A stretch of 64,000 nucleotides of DNA from Echinarachnius parma (GCA_037951105.1 JBAMJV010010657.1:41098-105097); one strand, 5' to 3'; shown: positions 33,068 through 45,068, counted from the first letter of the stretch. Notes: generated from the sequence alone by a model not told the origin. A program made the numbers and translations.

Positions 33068-34123
33068 TAATAGTAAATATATAATCCATTGCGGATATAG
33101 TATCGGAAATAATATCGCTAGTGATATTCGTTTGTCTCGCAATGTATGATCAAACTAGGAATCTAAAAGATCATGACGTTTCGTGTGCCGCTGCAACACT
33201 TTGTCAAATGATATAATCTAATGTAGACAATCGGTTTTTATGCTCTACCGTGGCTCCAAACTCACAATCTTGCATAAGCGAGTGCGTTCCTGATAGGTCA
33301 ACAACGGACCGCGTCGATTGGCCGGTGCACACGGGCACTCAATCAATCAACGGGACACTGGTGCGGCCCGCGTCTTTTTTTTCCGTACCACTAACGCGTC
33401 AGTTTTCCTCAAAAACTCGTGAAAGCGCGCTGATAAGCCAAGACTAGCACCGCTGCTGTAACGTACATTTAGAGGCATCAAACTCTGCGACTCTGCGATA
33501 TGATCTAGCTAAGACAAGTCAAAGGGCAAGGGTGACCATTAATTAGTGGCCGATCTCGATGTGGACTACGACCACGACGATGCGACTAGGAAAACTCATC
33601 TAGGTCTAGATACATCGCTTTCACAGACATTATGGTGTGTAAAGCCGCGATTTTATTGAGAAAATGGCTTGGCTTGCGAGGATTGCGTGGAAATTAACAC
33701 ACGCGAGCTAGTCTTGGCTTTCCAGCGCGCTTTCACGAGTTTTTGAGGAAAACTGACGCGTTAGTGGTACGGGAAAAAAAGACGCTTGCGGCCCGCCTGC
33801 CGAACCAGCGTACGATACGTCGCCATGACACTACCCCGACCAACCGGCCCCCAACGGCTGATTCCAACCCACGGTAGAACAGAGCCACCTTCTTGCTACA
33901 ACGCTCATATCTACGTATCAATTTCAGGGCAAGGCGCCCGTATGTTTAATCAATAATAGTAAATATATAATCCACTGCGGATATAGTATCGGAAATAATA
34001 TCGCTAGTGATATTCGTTTGTCTCGCAATGTATGGTCAAACTAGGAATCTAAAAGATCATGACGTTTCGTGTGCCGCTGCAACACTTTGTCAAATGATAT
34101 AATCTAATGTAGACAATCGGTTT
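33068..34123 (-). mobile_element. HHR-R composite with 170-bp direct terminal repeats
   Basis: 33068-33237 and 33954-34123 are direct repeats with only about two differences. Read on the minus strand, each contains the 3' module of the HHR-R family: GAAACGTC (33175-33182 and 34061-34068), the CCGCTGCAACAC stretch, and the terminal AGCGATATTATTTCCG. The hammerhead core CUGACGA is altered to TTGACAA. The ~716-bp interior shares an AACGGAC...TTGG(C/T)CGGTGC...CGGGC segment with the insertion at 61412-61780. Direct repeats around an interior fit the pLTR arrangement known for Penelope-like elements, but no reverse transcriptase is present. Confidence 0.6.
33362..33792. repeat. Long inverted repeat inside the HHR-R composite
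   Basis: The arms at about 33362-33448 and 33708-33792 share CCGTACCACTAACGCGTCAG, TTTTCCTCAAAAACTCGTGA and AAGCCAAGACTAGC in opposite orientation, with a ~260-bp loop. The identity is high enough for a stable cruciform or hairpin RNA. Confidence 0.8.
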
Positions 34124-35370
34124 GAACATGAAGTTGACATATAATTTTGGCTAACATTAAAATCAGCTATGAAGCACAACATACGGTAATAGAAACAAAA
34201 GTGATATCACATATTCTGACAAATTACCTAATCTTCCGGGAATTTGTTTTCTTCTGACGATTCATCTTATTTTGTATGCAAATCAATTCAATTTGGGGCA
34301 AAATAATATTATTTTGGGCAAAATCACCAAACAAATTTGGTTCAATGGTTAGTTAAACAATGTGCATAGTTTTGATTCGGTGTTGTTAAAACGTTTCGAT
34401 GTACTTTCGTTTGGATTTGTCATCCATTTGAGAGCATTTTACCTGCTTCTACTCTTATCTAAAACTTTCAACACAGTGCGGATAATGTCGCAGAAGTTAA
34501 ATTCGTTGACACACGCAATTAGTCTGGAAATAAGAGCGTGTTTGACGTGGGTATTTATTTATCAGCTTGTTTGCGAATGAAAAAGGAGGAAGGTATGCTG
34601 CTCAAAGGAAATAAAAGCTCCTAGCACGATCACCAAACACAGAAACACTGAAACGTGCAAGAGAGAAGTTTTGACTTCACGTATCTTATTTGTCTCTTTA
34701 TTTTCGTATTTGTCGTGAAATCCTTCCTTTAGAGTTCAAAACGGGATTGTTTTCATCCTGGTCGTCCTCGTATTTTTCCAGCAGTCCTCCCGCTAAAAGT
34801 AAAAAACCTGATTCTCTAACAGTAAAAGAAATATCCTTGTGAGCGTGAGGCAACACAATTATTCTTGGAACATTATTGTTTGCCGCGGTTTCTGTTGTAT
34901 CATGATGGCGAAAATCGTGTCATGTTTGATTGTTTTTTGTCTCCAATACTACTCTACTCCTAAAGTCCTATCGCATTTTCGTGGAAAGCCCCTCGAAATA
35001 AACTGCCAAATACAACTTTCATTGCACAAAGAAGTGGAAACCATTGTTAAAGTAAAGACTTTAAAACCTAAAAAATACTAGAAGACCAACATCTTCGCAC
35101 CAATTAAATAACTGAAATACAATATTTGACCGGTCTACAACGCAGACTCTACAATCACTCACAAGGACCGCATAGATTTGCATAGGTGGGACTGTACTGT
35201 ATAGGTAGCCGGTTTATACTTATAAGGAATGGGATCAAAATCCACATTAAAGTTATCCTATTTGTGATATATCATTTTTTAATTTACTGATTATAGAAAG
35301 ATTTAACATTTTTTATAATATTCTTATCGGTTTTCAGAGACATTTTCGGGACTTAAATAATATTGAATTA
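34124..35370. other. Intergenic stretch, nothing recognised
   Basis: The 72- and 80-codon frames at 34362 and 34839 have no domain or exon support. GGGCAAAAT units occur near 34295-34325. Confidence 0.4.
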
Positions 35371-35607
35371 GGCCCGGTCACGTATCACTGGATAGCTTAA
35401 AATAGTACAATTTTAAATCCGTTCGTCTCCGTTCGTATGCGTTTCTTGTCCGTTCCTTGTCAGGCGATATACGGTGTTCTATCCAGCGGAATGTTTTGTG
35501 AATGAAGCAATGGAGATGACATTCACCACCGGATAATTTTATTTTGAAAATGTTATATTCGTCGGGCCTCGATCCGTTTACGTTATCCGGTGATATGCAA
35601 CCGGGCC
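35371..35607 (+). mobile_element. PAL-G MITE, complete copy
   Basis: It starts GGCCCGGTCACGTATCACTG and ends GGTGATATGCAACCGGGCC. The body has CGTTCGTATGCGTTTCTTG and AATGAAGCAATGGAGATGAC. It is the most complete pair of ends for this family in the window. Confidence 0.75.
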
Positions 35608-37390
35608 TATAATTTAGCTTTGAAATCAACCCCGCTTTCGTCTGCTCCATTATGACTAAATTGAATTCCATACAATTTGGAGAAAGAAAAAAAACCGCAT
35701 AAGACAGGGTCTTTTTTAATTCTTTTTTTATTAAACAAATGGGGGCGTTTTTAATATTCGTCTTTGAATGTTGAACATATCAATCTTCTGTATATTATAA
35801 ATGTAATTTTGGCAAACGTGACATTGTGGTTAGCATGTACGTGGCTTCCATAATACGTGTGTAATCAAAAGCTCGATCAATGATTGAAAGCCAATTACAT
35901 TGCGTTTGTGTGTGTATATGACATGTTTTGAAGGTGAATGAATTGTGTAAAATGTAATCTGCTAAGAAAGTTTCACAAAATGAATGTAATATCGTGATTT
36001 CATGTTTTGTAATTTCTACTCAAAATGTTATAATTAATGTTTTATCTGATGGTGTTAGTTTTAAAGATCAAGTTAGAAAGTCTGTAAAGGCCACATTTCC
36101 ATCTGACACTAAGATTAGAAAACATTTGCAAAACTGTTAATTTGAAATAATGTGTGAGTTTAATATAATTTAATCAAAACTCGCAAATTATTTTAAAATT
36201 GACAAAACGAATATGCGGCGGAAAGTCCATCGAATCATGTCTTATATTTGTGCTCATACGCTTTGTTCATGATTCCTCTCATTTACATCCTTTCAACAAA
36301 CTTTTAGGTAGGATTTCCAATTTAAGCCCCTTTTATACGATGCATGTAATATGGTCCGAATTTGAATCTGATTTGATGTTAAAAGACCAATGCTCTATTT
36401 TACATTAAGACTTTGATACCTATGATCCATTAGAAGCTGTCGAAATGCAACACATAAAAGGGATTTAAATAACAAGTCGACACGTGTCGTTAAATCTCTT
36501 GTACACGCCATGTATACAATTTCCAAAGCAGGAGATAAAACAAAATCCCTTTTCTGTTTTACATTATAGGACTGTAATTTCCCCGCGCCGAAACTAGCGA
36601 AATTTAAAGATCTGCATGGGGATTTAAAGTAAAATGATACGAACGTATATCTTTATAGATCTCCTTTACGTCATACGTGAAGCTACAGACCGTTTCACCA
36701 ACTGAAGATAAGCGCCAATTTATCCGCATTCCTCAGTTCCTTGCATGGCGACGAGGACACAATTCTTGAACCCCGCGACTAGTTTCAAGATAAGACGATG
36801 TAGCTGGTGATTGTCCCCAAAAGTCATATTGTCTATGTATTGTATCGTTGTTAAACTCAAATATCAGAAAAAACATCTTTATCGTCCAAACTTCTTGATC
36901 AATATGGTTGAAAAAGTATACTAAAAAAAGGCTTGTATAGTCAAATCCTTGGTATAATCAGATGTAGAAATATCAGTTGAAAGTTCCATGCACGCCGCTG
37001 ATATTGGGCCAAAATTGTACCTCCTGTTCACCCTTCTCGACCGGGCTGAGGGCGGCTGTAGCTTACGCACAAACAGATCGCGTACCACGTGGCTGCACCT
37101 TTTGCACACATCGTGCATGCGGTTGAATTGAAGCGTATGTTCTAGATTTTTTTTTAAAGTTCATTTCAAAGCAGTTTTTGTAAAAATCTTTTCATGAACA
37201 GATAAGTAATGATGTATTACTGTACATGGTATTTGATACAAGTGTTGATATTTCAGTATGTGTGTGTGTGTGGCGTTTCCCGATACTGTTATCTAACTGT
37301 AACCATATGAGTCACACAATTAACTAATAAATTGAAGAATATCACGAGTCCGCAGAAGTCGCAAGAGTAACAAGATAACTATGCACTATA
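35608..37390. other. Intergenic stretch, nothing recognised
   Basis: A (GT)n lies at about 37259-37271. No frame longer than chance expectation and no repeat family was recognised. Confidence 0.4.
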
Positions 37391-37545
37391 TGTCCTCACA
37401 AAGATCCTAAGTTGAACTTAACACTCTAAGTTGGACTTAACCATTATGGAAAGCCGTTAGTTTTTTTTTAGTAGTATCATTATTATTAGTATTATTATTA
37501 TCATTATTATCATTATTATCATTATTATTATTATTATTATTATAA
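37391..37545 (+). mobile_element. PAL-C left-end fragment ending in an (ATT)n microsatellite
   Basis: CACAAAGATCCTAAGTTGAA through GGACTTAACCATTATGG and AAAGCCGTTAG is the PAL-C left arm. It stops at a TATTATTATC/ATT tract (about 37478-37541) instead of continuing to a right arm. Confidence 0.65.
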
Positions 37546-37659
37546 TTTTTAACTATAAACCACTTTTAAATACTGTTTTCTTTTTATACAACGTAATATT
37601 TGAGGTATGCCAATGAGGCACACTACCTTTAAATGACTTCCAAGAACAGTAGTGCTCTA

Positions 37660-38179
37660 TACAGGGTGGCCCAAAAAAAACGGAACGGGGCACTTCCCAA
37701 AATATAATACCACAATGTTTATGTTCATCGGATAGGGTGTCCTTTCCAATGAAAACGATACCAAGAACAGGTCGTTTTTGTTTGAGGACGCAGTGAGTGA
37801 GACCATGTCAGGTGCCGATTTATGTCGATTTCGACCTAGTCAATGCCAGTTTAACCGCACTCCTTGCCCGTAATACCATTCAGCGACCAGGCCCATTCTC
37901 TCGGCACACGGCTGAGTGCACACTAACAATAGTGCGCGATGCTCAACGATATGAACAGCGGTTCGTGCGATTCATCAAGCGCTGGCTCAATACAAATTGA
38001 CAAAAAAGAGAACCTGACATGGTGTCACTCACAGGGCCCTAAAACAAAAACTACACGACCAAATTGACTGTTCTTGGTATCGTTGTTCATTTGAAAAGAC
38101 ACTCTATCCGATGGACATAATACGTGTGTTACTTTATTTTGGGAAGTGCCCCGTTCCGTTTTTTTTGGGCCACCCTGTA
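37660..38179. mobile_element. Mariner/Tc1-type deletion derivative, TA target duplication
   Basis: The ends TACAGGGTGGCCCAAAAAAA and TTTTTTTGGGCCACCCTGTA are inverted and flanked by TA (37658-37659, 38180-38181). The arms extend ~120 bp inward (ACGGAACGGGGCACTTCCCA, TCGTTTTCATTGG/GGATAGAGTG-type pairing). The 67-codon frame at 37797-38000 shows no DDE motif, so I treat this as a non-autonomous mariner-type MITE. Confidence 0.8.
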
Positions 38180-38921
38180 TAGGTTCTTTACGCCTGGTCA
38201 ATTGCCTTGTCACGCCATTTGTTTTAATTAAATGTGTTTACTTGGTTTATTCGTGTTATTCAGAGAGCTAGAAATGGCGGTTGTATTACTTCTCATCTTA
38301 ATTAATTAAAGGGCTTCCAAGAATTGTGTCAAGTGTTTTTAGGATTGGTTTATTTCTGTCGTCTAAAATTCCGGACCCATCAGACCCTATTTATCGTGTT
38401 GACATGGTTGAAGAAGAAGTTTCGGGAAAAAACAGAATGTGTTTTGAGGCAGAAGTATTCATTTTGAAAAGGGCAATAAACAGTGTATACATCCAAACCA
38501 TGGCAACCTTTAATTTAAAGGTGGCTCGTAGTCGTACATTAGACACGTGGTGTCATCTTGCGAACGCATTGCGCACGTTGCAAGAAAAAAATTTGCTCAG
38601 TGTTATGTGTTGCGCACAAGTTAGCCTGGTTACGATTATTCGAACGACCCTATATACACCCCCAGGCATGACGGTAATTAAGTCCCGTACACTAGTATAT
38701 CCCCTAATGTAGTACAAATAAATGTTGTGAAATGTTTTGCTATAATCTTGGAAACAGTTTTTAATTTGGTCTACATACATTACTGATGAGAAAAAAAGTG
38801 ATGTTTCCATTTTTTATTTTTGGTCCCAGGGTGCATTTTGGCGATTTTAAAGATAATTAGCTAATTTGCATATTTGTGAAATAAGGTCAGGGGTCATTTT
38901 TTATCTAGGAATAGTGCAATA
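38180..38921. other. Intergenic stretch, nothing recognised
   Basis: The 128-codon frame at 38326-38712 has no recognisable domain. I do not call it. Confidence 0.4.
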
Positions 38922-40014
38922 TTGATAAAAACTGGTATTCTATGGTATTTTGGGGCAAGGATTCCATTTCCGGTACTCGTTTGTAAGTGCTGTATGGGAA
39001 ACGCTCTGAAACCAAGATGGCTTCCCATAATTTGCATATTTATGAATATTATTGATTTTCAGTGGCTACAGCCCCTAATAAGCAATAATTCTGGATTATT
39101 ATATGTCGGTTATGTTCTAAGTATGTATTTAAGATATCAAAGATGAGTTGCCATCGTGGCAACCTCTAGCAATGCATATTATTTGCATAATTATGTATTT
39201 TACCTAATTTGCATATTCCCCCAAATAGAGTATATTGGGATCCCGACAAGTAAAAAAGATAAGTAATACCAATTTTCCAAGGTTTTGGGGGGCAGCAGAT
39301 CCATTTTTGATACTTATTTACCTGTATCACCATGGCATCCATCTCAAATCCAAGATGGCTGCTCCCTAAATTACGCATGTTATGATACACGTCTATATTA
39401 TTTCGGTTATATTAGATTGATATTATAATGTTTTGACTTTTAATTATTGGAATGAGCAACTAGAATACTTGAATCACAATGTAGTTGTTTGCTTTCAGTA
39501 AACAAATCATATTTTGATAAATTAAATGCCATTAAAGTAGCAAATAGCAATATTTACTTTAAAATGACAAAGGCGGCCATCTCGGATTTCTGTTGGTTGC
39601 CGAGGTGATACAGGTAAATAAGTATCATAAATGGATTTGTTGCCCCCTAAAACCTTGGAAAAGTGGTATTACTTGTGTTTTTTACTTGCCGGGTTCCCAA
39701 TATACTCGATTTGGGGGAATATGCAAATTAGGTAAAATACATAATTATGCAAATAATATGCATTACTAGAGGTTGCCACGATGGCAACTCATCTTTGATA
39801 TCTTAAATACATACTTAGAACATAACTGACAAATAATAATCCGGAATTATTTCTTATTAGGGGCTGTAGCCACTGAAAATCAATAATATTCATAAATATG
39901 CAAATTAGGGGCAGCCATCTTGGATTTCAGAGTGTTTCCCATACAGCACTTACAAACGAGCACCGGAAATGGAATCCTTGCCCCAAAATACCATAGAATA
40001 CTAGTTTTTATCAA
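38922..40014. repeat. 1.1-kb foldback: ~440-bp arms, ~210-bp spacer
   Basis: The left arm 38922-39362 and right arm 39571-40014 are inverted copies: TTGATAAAAACT(G)GTATTC, GGGGCAAGGATTCCATTTCC, GAGTTGCCATCGTGGCAACC, and ATATTCCCCCAAAT versus ATTTGGGGGAATAT. Near-identical minus-strand and plus-strand frames (for example at 38922 and 39880) are mirror images of the arms and not genes. This is a foldback-type element. Confidence 0.8.
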
Positions 40015-40369
40015 AATTGTACCTGATAGACTACACAATGTGATATCAGTCGAACCTGTATATATAGTGGAAACATGAAAGGTGGCCACTGCAGACAGGT
40101 TCGAACTGTTTTTCTCTGCAGGGGATCACCTTTAGTGTTCACTTTAGGCAGGTTGGCCGCTAAGACAATTTGACTGTTTTTTCCAATGGGTAGGAGATGG
40201 GGTAGTCATATTCATTTAAACAAAACAATTAGTCTTGAAAATCTTGAGAGTGTACTCCTGAGGAGTATTTCAATGCATGGTATAGATTATTGAATGGGCG
40301 AAGCATAGATCAATATGGAGGAATAATTGTCATCACTATTCCATTCTACAAGAATAATATTATCCAGTG

Positions 40370-40706
40370 CCAGTGACGTAGCGAGGGGGGTTCTTGGACC
40401 CGTGCCCCCAATCCCACGGGCGTAGCGAGTTACGTAATACCCATTCAACTGGGGGGGGGGGGGATGGATGAATAGATCACCCCCCCCCCCCCCCCCCACT
40501 TGAATGGGTATCAATGTCATGTCTACGCCCGTGCCCAATCCCAATCTCCATTTTTTTTCTTTATTTTGCTTGTTGCTAGTTTTGATTTTGGGGCTGTGAA
40601 TAGCTAGTGCTGTGAAAAGCTAGTGCTCCGCCCACCGGACCCTACCATTAGTGGCTCGGAGGTTGTATCCCCCACCCCCTCCCCCTGGAGAATGTCTGGC
40701 CACGCC
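40370..40706. mobile_element. hAT-type element containing a nested hAT-mini
   Basis: The ends CAGTGACGTAGCGAGGGG (40371) and GGCCACGCCACTG (about 40706) fit the CAGTGGCGTA end class. No clear 8-bp duplication was found. The interior CCCCAATCC is split by the nested element at 40415-40533. Confidence 0.5.
40415..40533. mobile_element. hAT-mini, 119 bp, perfect 8-bp target duplication
   Basis: The ends are CACGGGCGTAGCGAG and GTCTACGCCCGTG. CCCAATCC occurs immediately on both sides (40407-40414 and 40534-40541). The inner palindrome TACCCATTCAA(C)...TTGAATGGGTA surrounds G-run and C-run blocks. Confidence 0.8.
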
Positions 40707-41564
40707 ACTGCATGTATTCATTTGATATGGCGTAAATATTCAATTTGAGTGGATGCCCGAACCCCAGAACAACAAAACATCATCACGTATTCGAGTGAGG
40801 GATTAATACATAAACCGAATCGCAATTCATACAAGGTGAGTACGTGCATGGGAAAAGTGCAACTGTATCGAATGACGGTGGTCAATACCACTGAACATGT
40901 TTAATCACATTTAACGGGTATCTTTAGAGATAGTGTGACGTCATTTCAGCCTTAAGCCTTCAGACCATAACGTACATCTCACTTTATTCAATAAATTACG
41001 AGCGTTTTGTTATTACTCTGTTTACTAGGGCTAAGAACATTTATAACGCGAGCCGACTTTATTTTCATTGGCAAATTAAAAATGGAGTTTGTAAGTTACC
41101 AAGAAACGGTTAGATTTTAAAACGGAATAAGCGGAGGGAACATTTGAGGTTGTTTTATTCATTGTATGTTATTTTGTCAATTTCAGTTCCATCGCTGCTA
41201 AATAGAATGACGTCATGCTTAATTCAATCCCTATCATCCATAATAATTATTTTGTAAATTACGAGCGTTTCTTATCACTCTGTTATGATGTTCACGATGA
41301 ATTAGCTTGAACCATTTTTTGATTTTTTACTGTTTTATTTGGCACTTTAAAGGGAAATTGAATATGTCATCTTCTTCAAACGATGGTACTCTTTAAAAGA
41401 TGATGCTTTTAAACATCAAACAGAAGAAATCAATCATTGTAATAGAGCCGCTTCTAAATAGTGCGAGGTCATTTCTTTAGATATTCAGCCTACAATCTAC
41501 ACTTGACTTTATTGATGAATGGCAAGAGAAAATTTCATAATGTTCAGTTATATTCAGGTGGAGT
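40707..41564. other. AT-rich intergenic stretch, nothing recognised
   Basis: Two related segments with AAATTACGAGCGTTT (near 40994 and 41256) suggest an old local duplication. No gene was recognised. Confidence 0.4.
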
Positions 41565-41844
41565 CATAGGCGTACCCAGGGAGGGGGTGTTAACCCCCCC
41601 CCCCCTCCCTTTGACAAAAAATTGCTGTTTTGGGGGGTTTGAACCCCCCCCCCCCACCCTTTCAAATTTTAGCCGGTCTCGAGACCACTTTTTAGCAGTC
41701 TCGACCATCATTAAACTGGTCTCGGCATTGAACATTTGCGAAGAACCCCGGTCTCGGGCTCGTAAATGTTGAAATTTCTTGGTCTTGGCTTCGAAAAATT
41801 TACAAAATAACCCCCCCCTTGAAAAAATCCTGGGCACGCCACTG
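41565..41844 (-). mobile_element. HAT-G element, 280 bp, perfect 8-bp target duplication
   Basis: The ends are CATAGGCGTACCCAGG and CCTGGGCACGCCACTG, flanked by GGTGGAGT (41557-41564 and 41845-41852). It is the reverse orientation of 22862-23256: TAGCCGGTCTCGAGACCAC, CCAAACC/GGTTTGAA with C runs. A 143-codon minus-strand frame across it is a readthrough of C/G runs. Confidence 0.8.
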
Positions 41845-42768
41845 GGTGGAGTTAATATTGAGAGGTCTTGGTTGAGAAATTGTTGAAGGATATTGAAGAG
41901 AAAATGTTTTAAGTTCAACACTTCATCAATAAACAAAAATACGAGTGTTTTACCATGAACAGTAAGCAATGACAATTGTGGAGTCTAGAGAGTTGTCACG
42001 AATAACCAACCATCAAACCAACCCAAGCCGATCACAAACCGACACAAACTCGGCCATTCGAGGAAATATCAGTTCCTTTCGGTGCAGTCATATTCTATTC
42101 GATAATACTGCCGAACCGCTCCACGACCAACAAACTAAAGCTTGGTCATTGGAGGTAATATCCGTTTCCCTTGGGGTTTCATGTCGGTCTAAAATCGGTG
42201 TTCCCGGGCCCTTGTCTGTTTTAAATAGGGTCACGATTTTTCGTGACGGGCTATGTTAGACAGAACGGTCTGAACAATCGAGAAATTTACCCCAAAAGAG
42301 TGTAAGGGTTCTCTCTCATGAATATTCGCAATCTATTTCTGTTTGACTACCCATCACATATTGTGAAGCAGTGTACTGTGTACTTGAAGCATAATTATAC
42401 TCATGAAAAGGTCCAGTTATCCGATAAATAATACTGTAAAATGTGGGCGCGTTGTACTGTTTGGTTTTATTATAGAGCTAAACCCCCATTAATGGCTAGA
42501 CTTATATGCCTGCATGGATGTGACGCATTATAAAGGTTGTTAACGCATGTAATCGGTCATGTTCTCTCCTTTTATTGTTGAAATGACTTTTATATATGTT
42601 ACGGTGTTCCAGGAACTGCCCATTATTTACCGATCGGAAACACCGCACATAACATAGCTCTTTATATAGTTATAGATGTTTATTACCTACCATCAATGCA
42701 AAGATGCTTGAGAACTCTATAAAATGTGTACATTTTATGAACCGCGGTCGCCGGTTGTTATTGGTACC
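41845..42768. other. Intergenic stretch, nothing recognised
   Basis: No repeat family was recognised. CCAACCATCAAACC and similar low-order repeats occur at 42005-42055. Confidence 0.4.
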
Positions 42769-42771
42769 TAA

Positions 42772-43495
42772 TACCTCAGTCACATTTGCCACGGTGGACG
42801 TGCGGTCTAAAAAAATATACGGTCAATAGCAAGTATAGGGCCGACGCAGCATTTCCACGGTCACAGACTGTAGCAGTCACATTTGTTAGGGTAGCCGCAC
42901 GGCGCATTTTGAATTTGTGGAGACAGAAAACCTTCGGCTGCCGTACGGCCTTTGAAGTGATGACGCACGGTCGCCTTAGGGCATCCCTGCGGTGGCCGTA
43001 GGTGTTTGACAAATACCAAGGCACGGCGCAGACTGTCACGAGGGCCGTACGGATGGCGTGCGGCGAGCGTACGGGAGCCGTGCGTGGGCCTTGCCACATA
43101 CCGCAAGGCCACCGTACGGGCATCGTAGGGCCGCCGGCTGCCCGGGGAATTCCTGCGGCCGACGCAGTTTGTTGGGGGTCCGCAAAATTCAATTGTAATT
43201 CATAAGATCCTAGGAAAGCCCCACGGCAAATGCAAAGCCGCCGTACGATCGACGTGGAACCGCTCTATGGAATGACTACGGCGTGTCTAATTGCTACGGC
43301 GAACGTAGAAATGAAAACAAGTTATAACTCCGCGCTATAATCCCACGGCGACCCCTTCGGCCTGTAAAATATAGGGATACGCCCTACGGTGACCCTGAGG
43401 CCACCGCAGATTTTCTGCGGCCGCCGCACGTATCTCTTGATTTCGGGGGCGTACGGCCGCCGTATCCTAGCCGTAGAGCAAATGTGACCGGGGTA
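42772..43495. mobile_element. CpG-rich ~725-bp MITE-like element
   Basis: TACCTCAGTCACATTTGC at the left and GCAAATGTGACCGGGGTA at the right are inverted, flanked by TAA (42769-42771) and TTA (43496-43498). The body is much more GC- and CpG-rich than its surroundings. Motifs such as GCCGTACGG, CCGCACGG and GCCGTAGG recur many times. Long frames on both strands (138 codons minus, 67-71 plus) follow from the low stop-codon density and show no domain. Confidence 0.6.
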
Positions 43496-43498
43496 TTA

Positions 43499-44223
43499 AT
43501 GTCCATTATTTTAACCCGCAGGGTATTAATCGTGCATGGGTTGACCCAAATAATGCACACATTATACAAAGACACGTGACACGGATGAAGTGAAAAAAGT
43601 TAATGGCCAAAACATCGCTGTATTTGGAGAGCTAAGTTCTGAAAGGCGGTAAATACACCTTCCATACAAAATTAAGTGAACGATAAAAGTTCATTAATAA
43701 GCTACGTAGCTATTATATCTAGACATCAACATTTTAGGACAAATTACACAATCAAAATTTAAAATGTGGAACGTCCCATTTTCACATTCTCAAAGGCCAT
43801 TGGACAAAGAAACCTGTTTTGCTTCAAAGTTGAACTAACTAAAGTTGAGCTAATTAAGAGCCATTTTTGGAACTTGTGGGTTGCACTGTGACCGTAAAGG
43901 CTGATAGCTATTTTAGGAACAAGTATTGTGCTCTAGTTATATGTGGGCCTTCTAAGACGAAGACGTGGAACGAGCACCAAAACAGATTTGTGCGCGTCTG
44001 CTGGTCAGGGAAGAGTCCACCTTGATCTAAATATAACATAGATACCTATACTTTATGGAAGACCTATACTTAAGTTTTGGCTTTCGGGGAAGGCTTACAA
44101 ATGTTATACGTACATCCGTTTCTGAAGCCTTAAATTGTACCAAATATAGTATTACAGACAGCTATTTCAAAAAATTTGCTCTGGTATCATCGAGTTTTAT
44201 AGGCCGTGGTTCGAGTACCGAGA
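43499..44223. other. Intergenic stretch, nothing recognised
   Basis: No gene or repeat family was recognised. Confidence 0.4.
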
Positions 44224-44395
44224 CCAGGGCCCCGTTGCAGAAAGAGATACAATCGATTGTAAGTTACGTTTGATCATAAGTCAGAAAATTTACGCGTTTC
44301 AACCAATCAGATTTGCACATCTACAACACGTGATCTGACTTACGATTAATTGCAACTTACAATCGATTGTATCTCTCTCTGCAACGGGGCCCTGG
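44224..44395. mobile_element. PAL-H palindromic MITE, best-preserved copy (172 bp)
   Basis: The inverted arms CCAGGGCCCCGTTGCAGA, then GAGATACAATCGATTGTAAG match over ~43 bp with about two differences. The centre is TTTCAACCAATCAGATTTGC. Older copies lie at 6049-6220 and 9248-9436. Confidence 0.8.
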
Positions 44396-45068
44396 AGTCT
44401 GGCTATTACGATGCTGAAGATAATGTGTAATGTGGTTCAGTCTTAATAAAGCCTCCTGACATAATAATAGTTTTTGAGGGACGTACATCCGGGATGGCTT
44501 ACGTAAATCCGATGCCACGTACAGCCTTATAGCTTATCTGTTTTTTTTTTATCAAACCATGCAAATAGATAGTGAAGCCATCAGTGATGAAGTTATTTTA
44601 GGAACTATATATCAAATATTGTGCTCTCGTAGTTTTTGTTCTTTCTTCTCCTGTGGCCAAGGGACAACAGGTATATTGCCTATACGAGAAAAATAATATT
44701 AATGATAATACATGCCTTAAATGCTTTAATGCGCTTTTGATCAAATCAATTCAAATAAATATAATACACATTTCTATGGAATAATAAAAAGCACATTAAT
44801 CAATAATAGATACCACGACATACAGTGTGTATGATTATACGGTCCATTTCTTTCTTCAAAAATGTATGTACCGATGTAACGTAAAGCCGTTAACAGTAAA
44901 CATTATTGATAATTACCATATTTAATTATGGGATTAGATGACCCCCAATTGTAATTTTGTAATATTTCTCCCCAGTTATGGTTATAGTAGTACAAACTGC
45001 CGGTACAATGATATGTCATAATCATGATAACTACAAAACAGCTGCCCGAAGAAGGAATGAAGACATTT
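44396..45068. other. AT-rich intergenic stretch, nothing recognised
   Basis: No gene or repeat family was recognised. Confidence 0.4.

Noticed and set aside
37797..38000. Mariner transposase remnant
   Set aside because: Lies inside the mariner-type MITE, but no helix-turn-helix or DDE/D signature is visible in the 67 codons.
38922..39146. Two similar small proteins in opposite orientation (38922+ and 39880-)
   Set aside because: They are the two arms of one foldback. The similarity reflects the inverted repeat, not gene duplication.
42776..43192. 138-codon GC-rich minus-strand gene
   Set aside because: It lies in a CpG-rich, stop-poor element bounded by inverted ends. Frames are open on both strands and no domain is visible.
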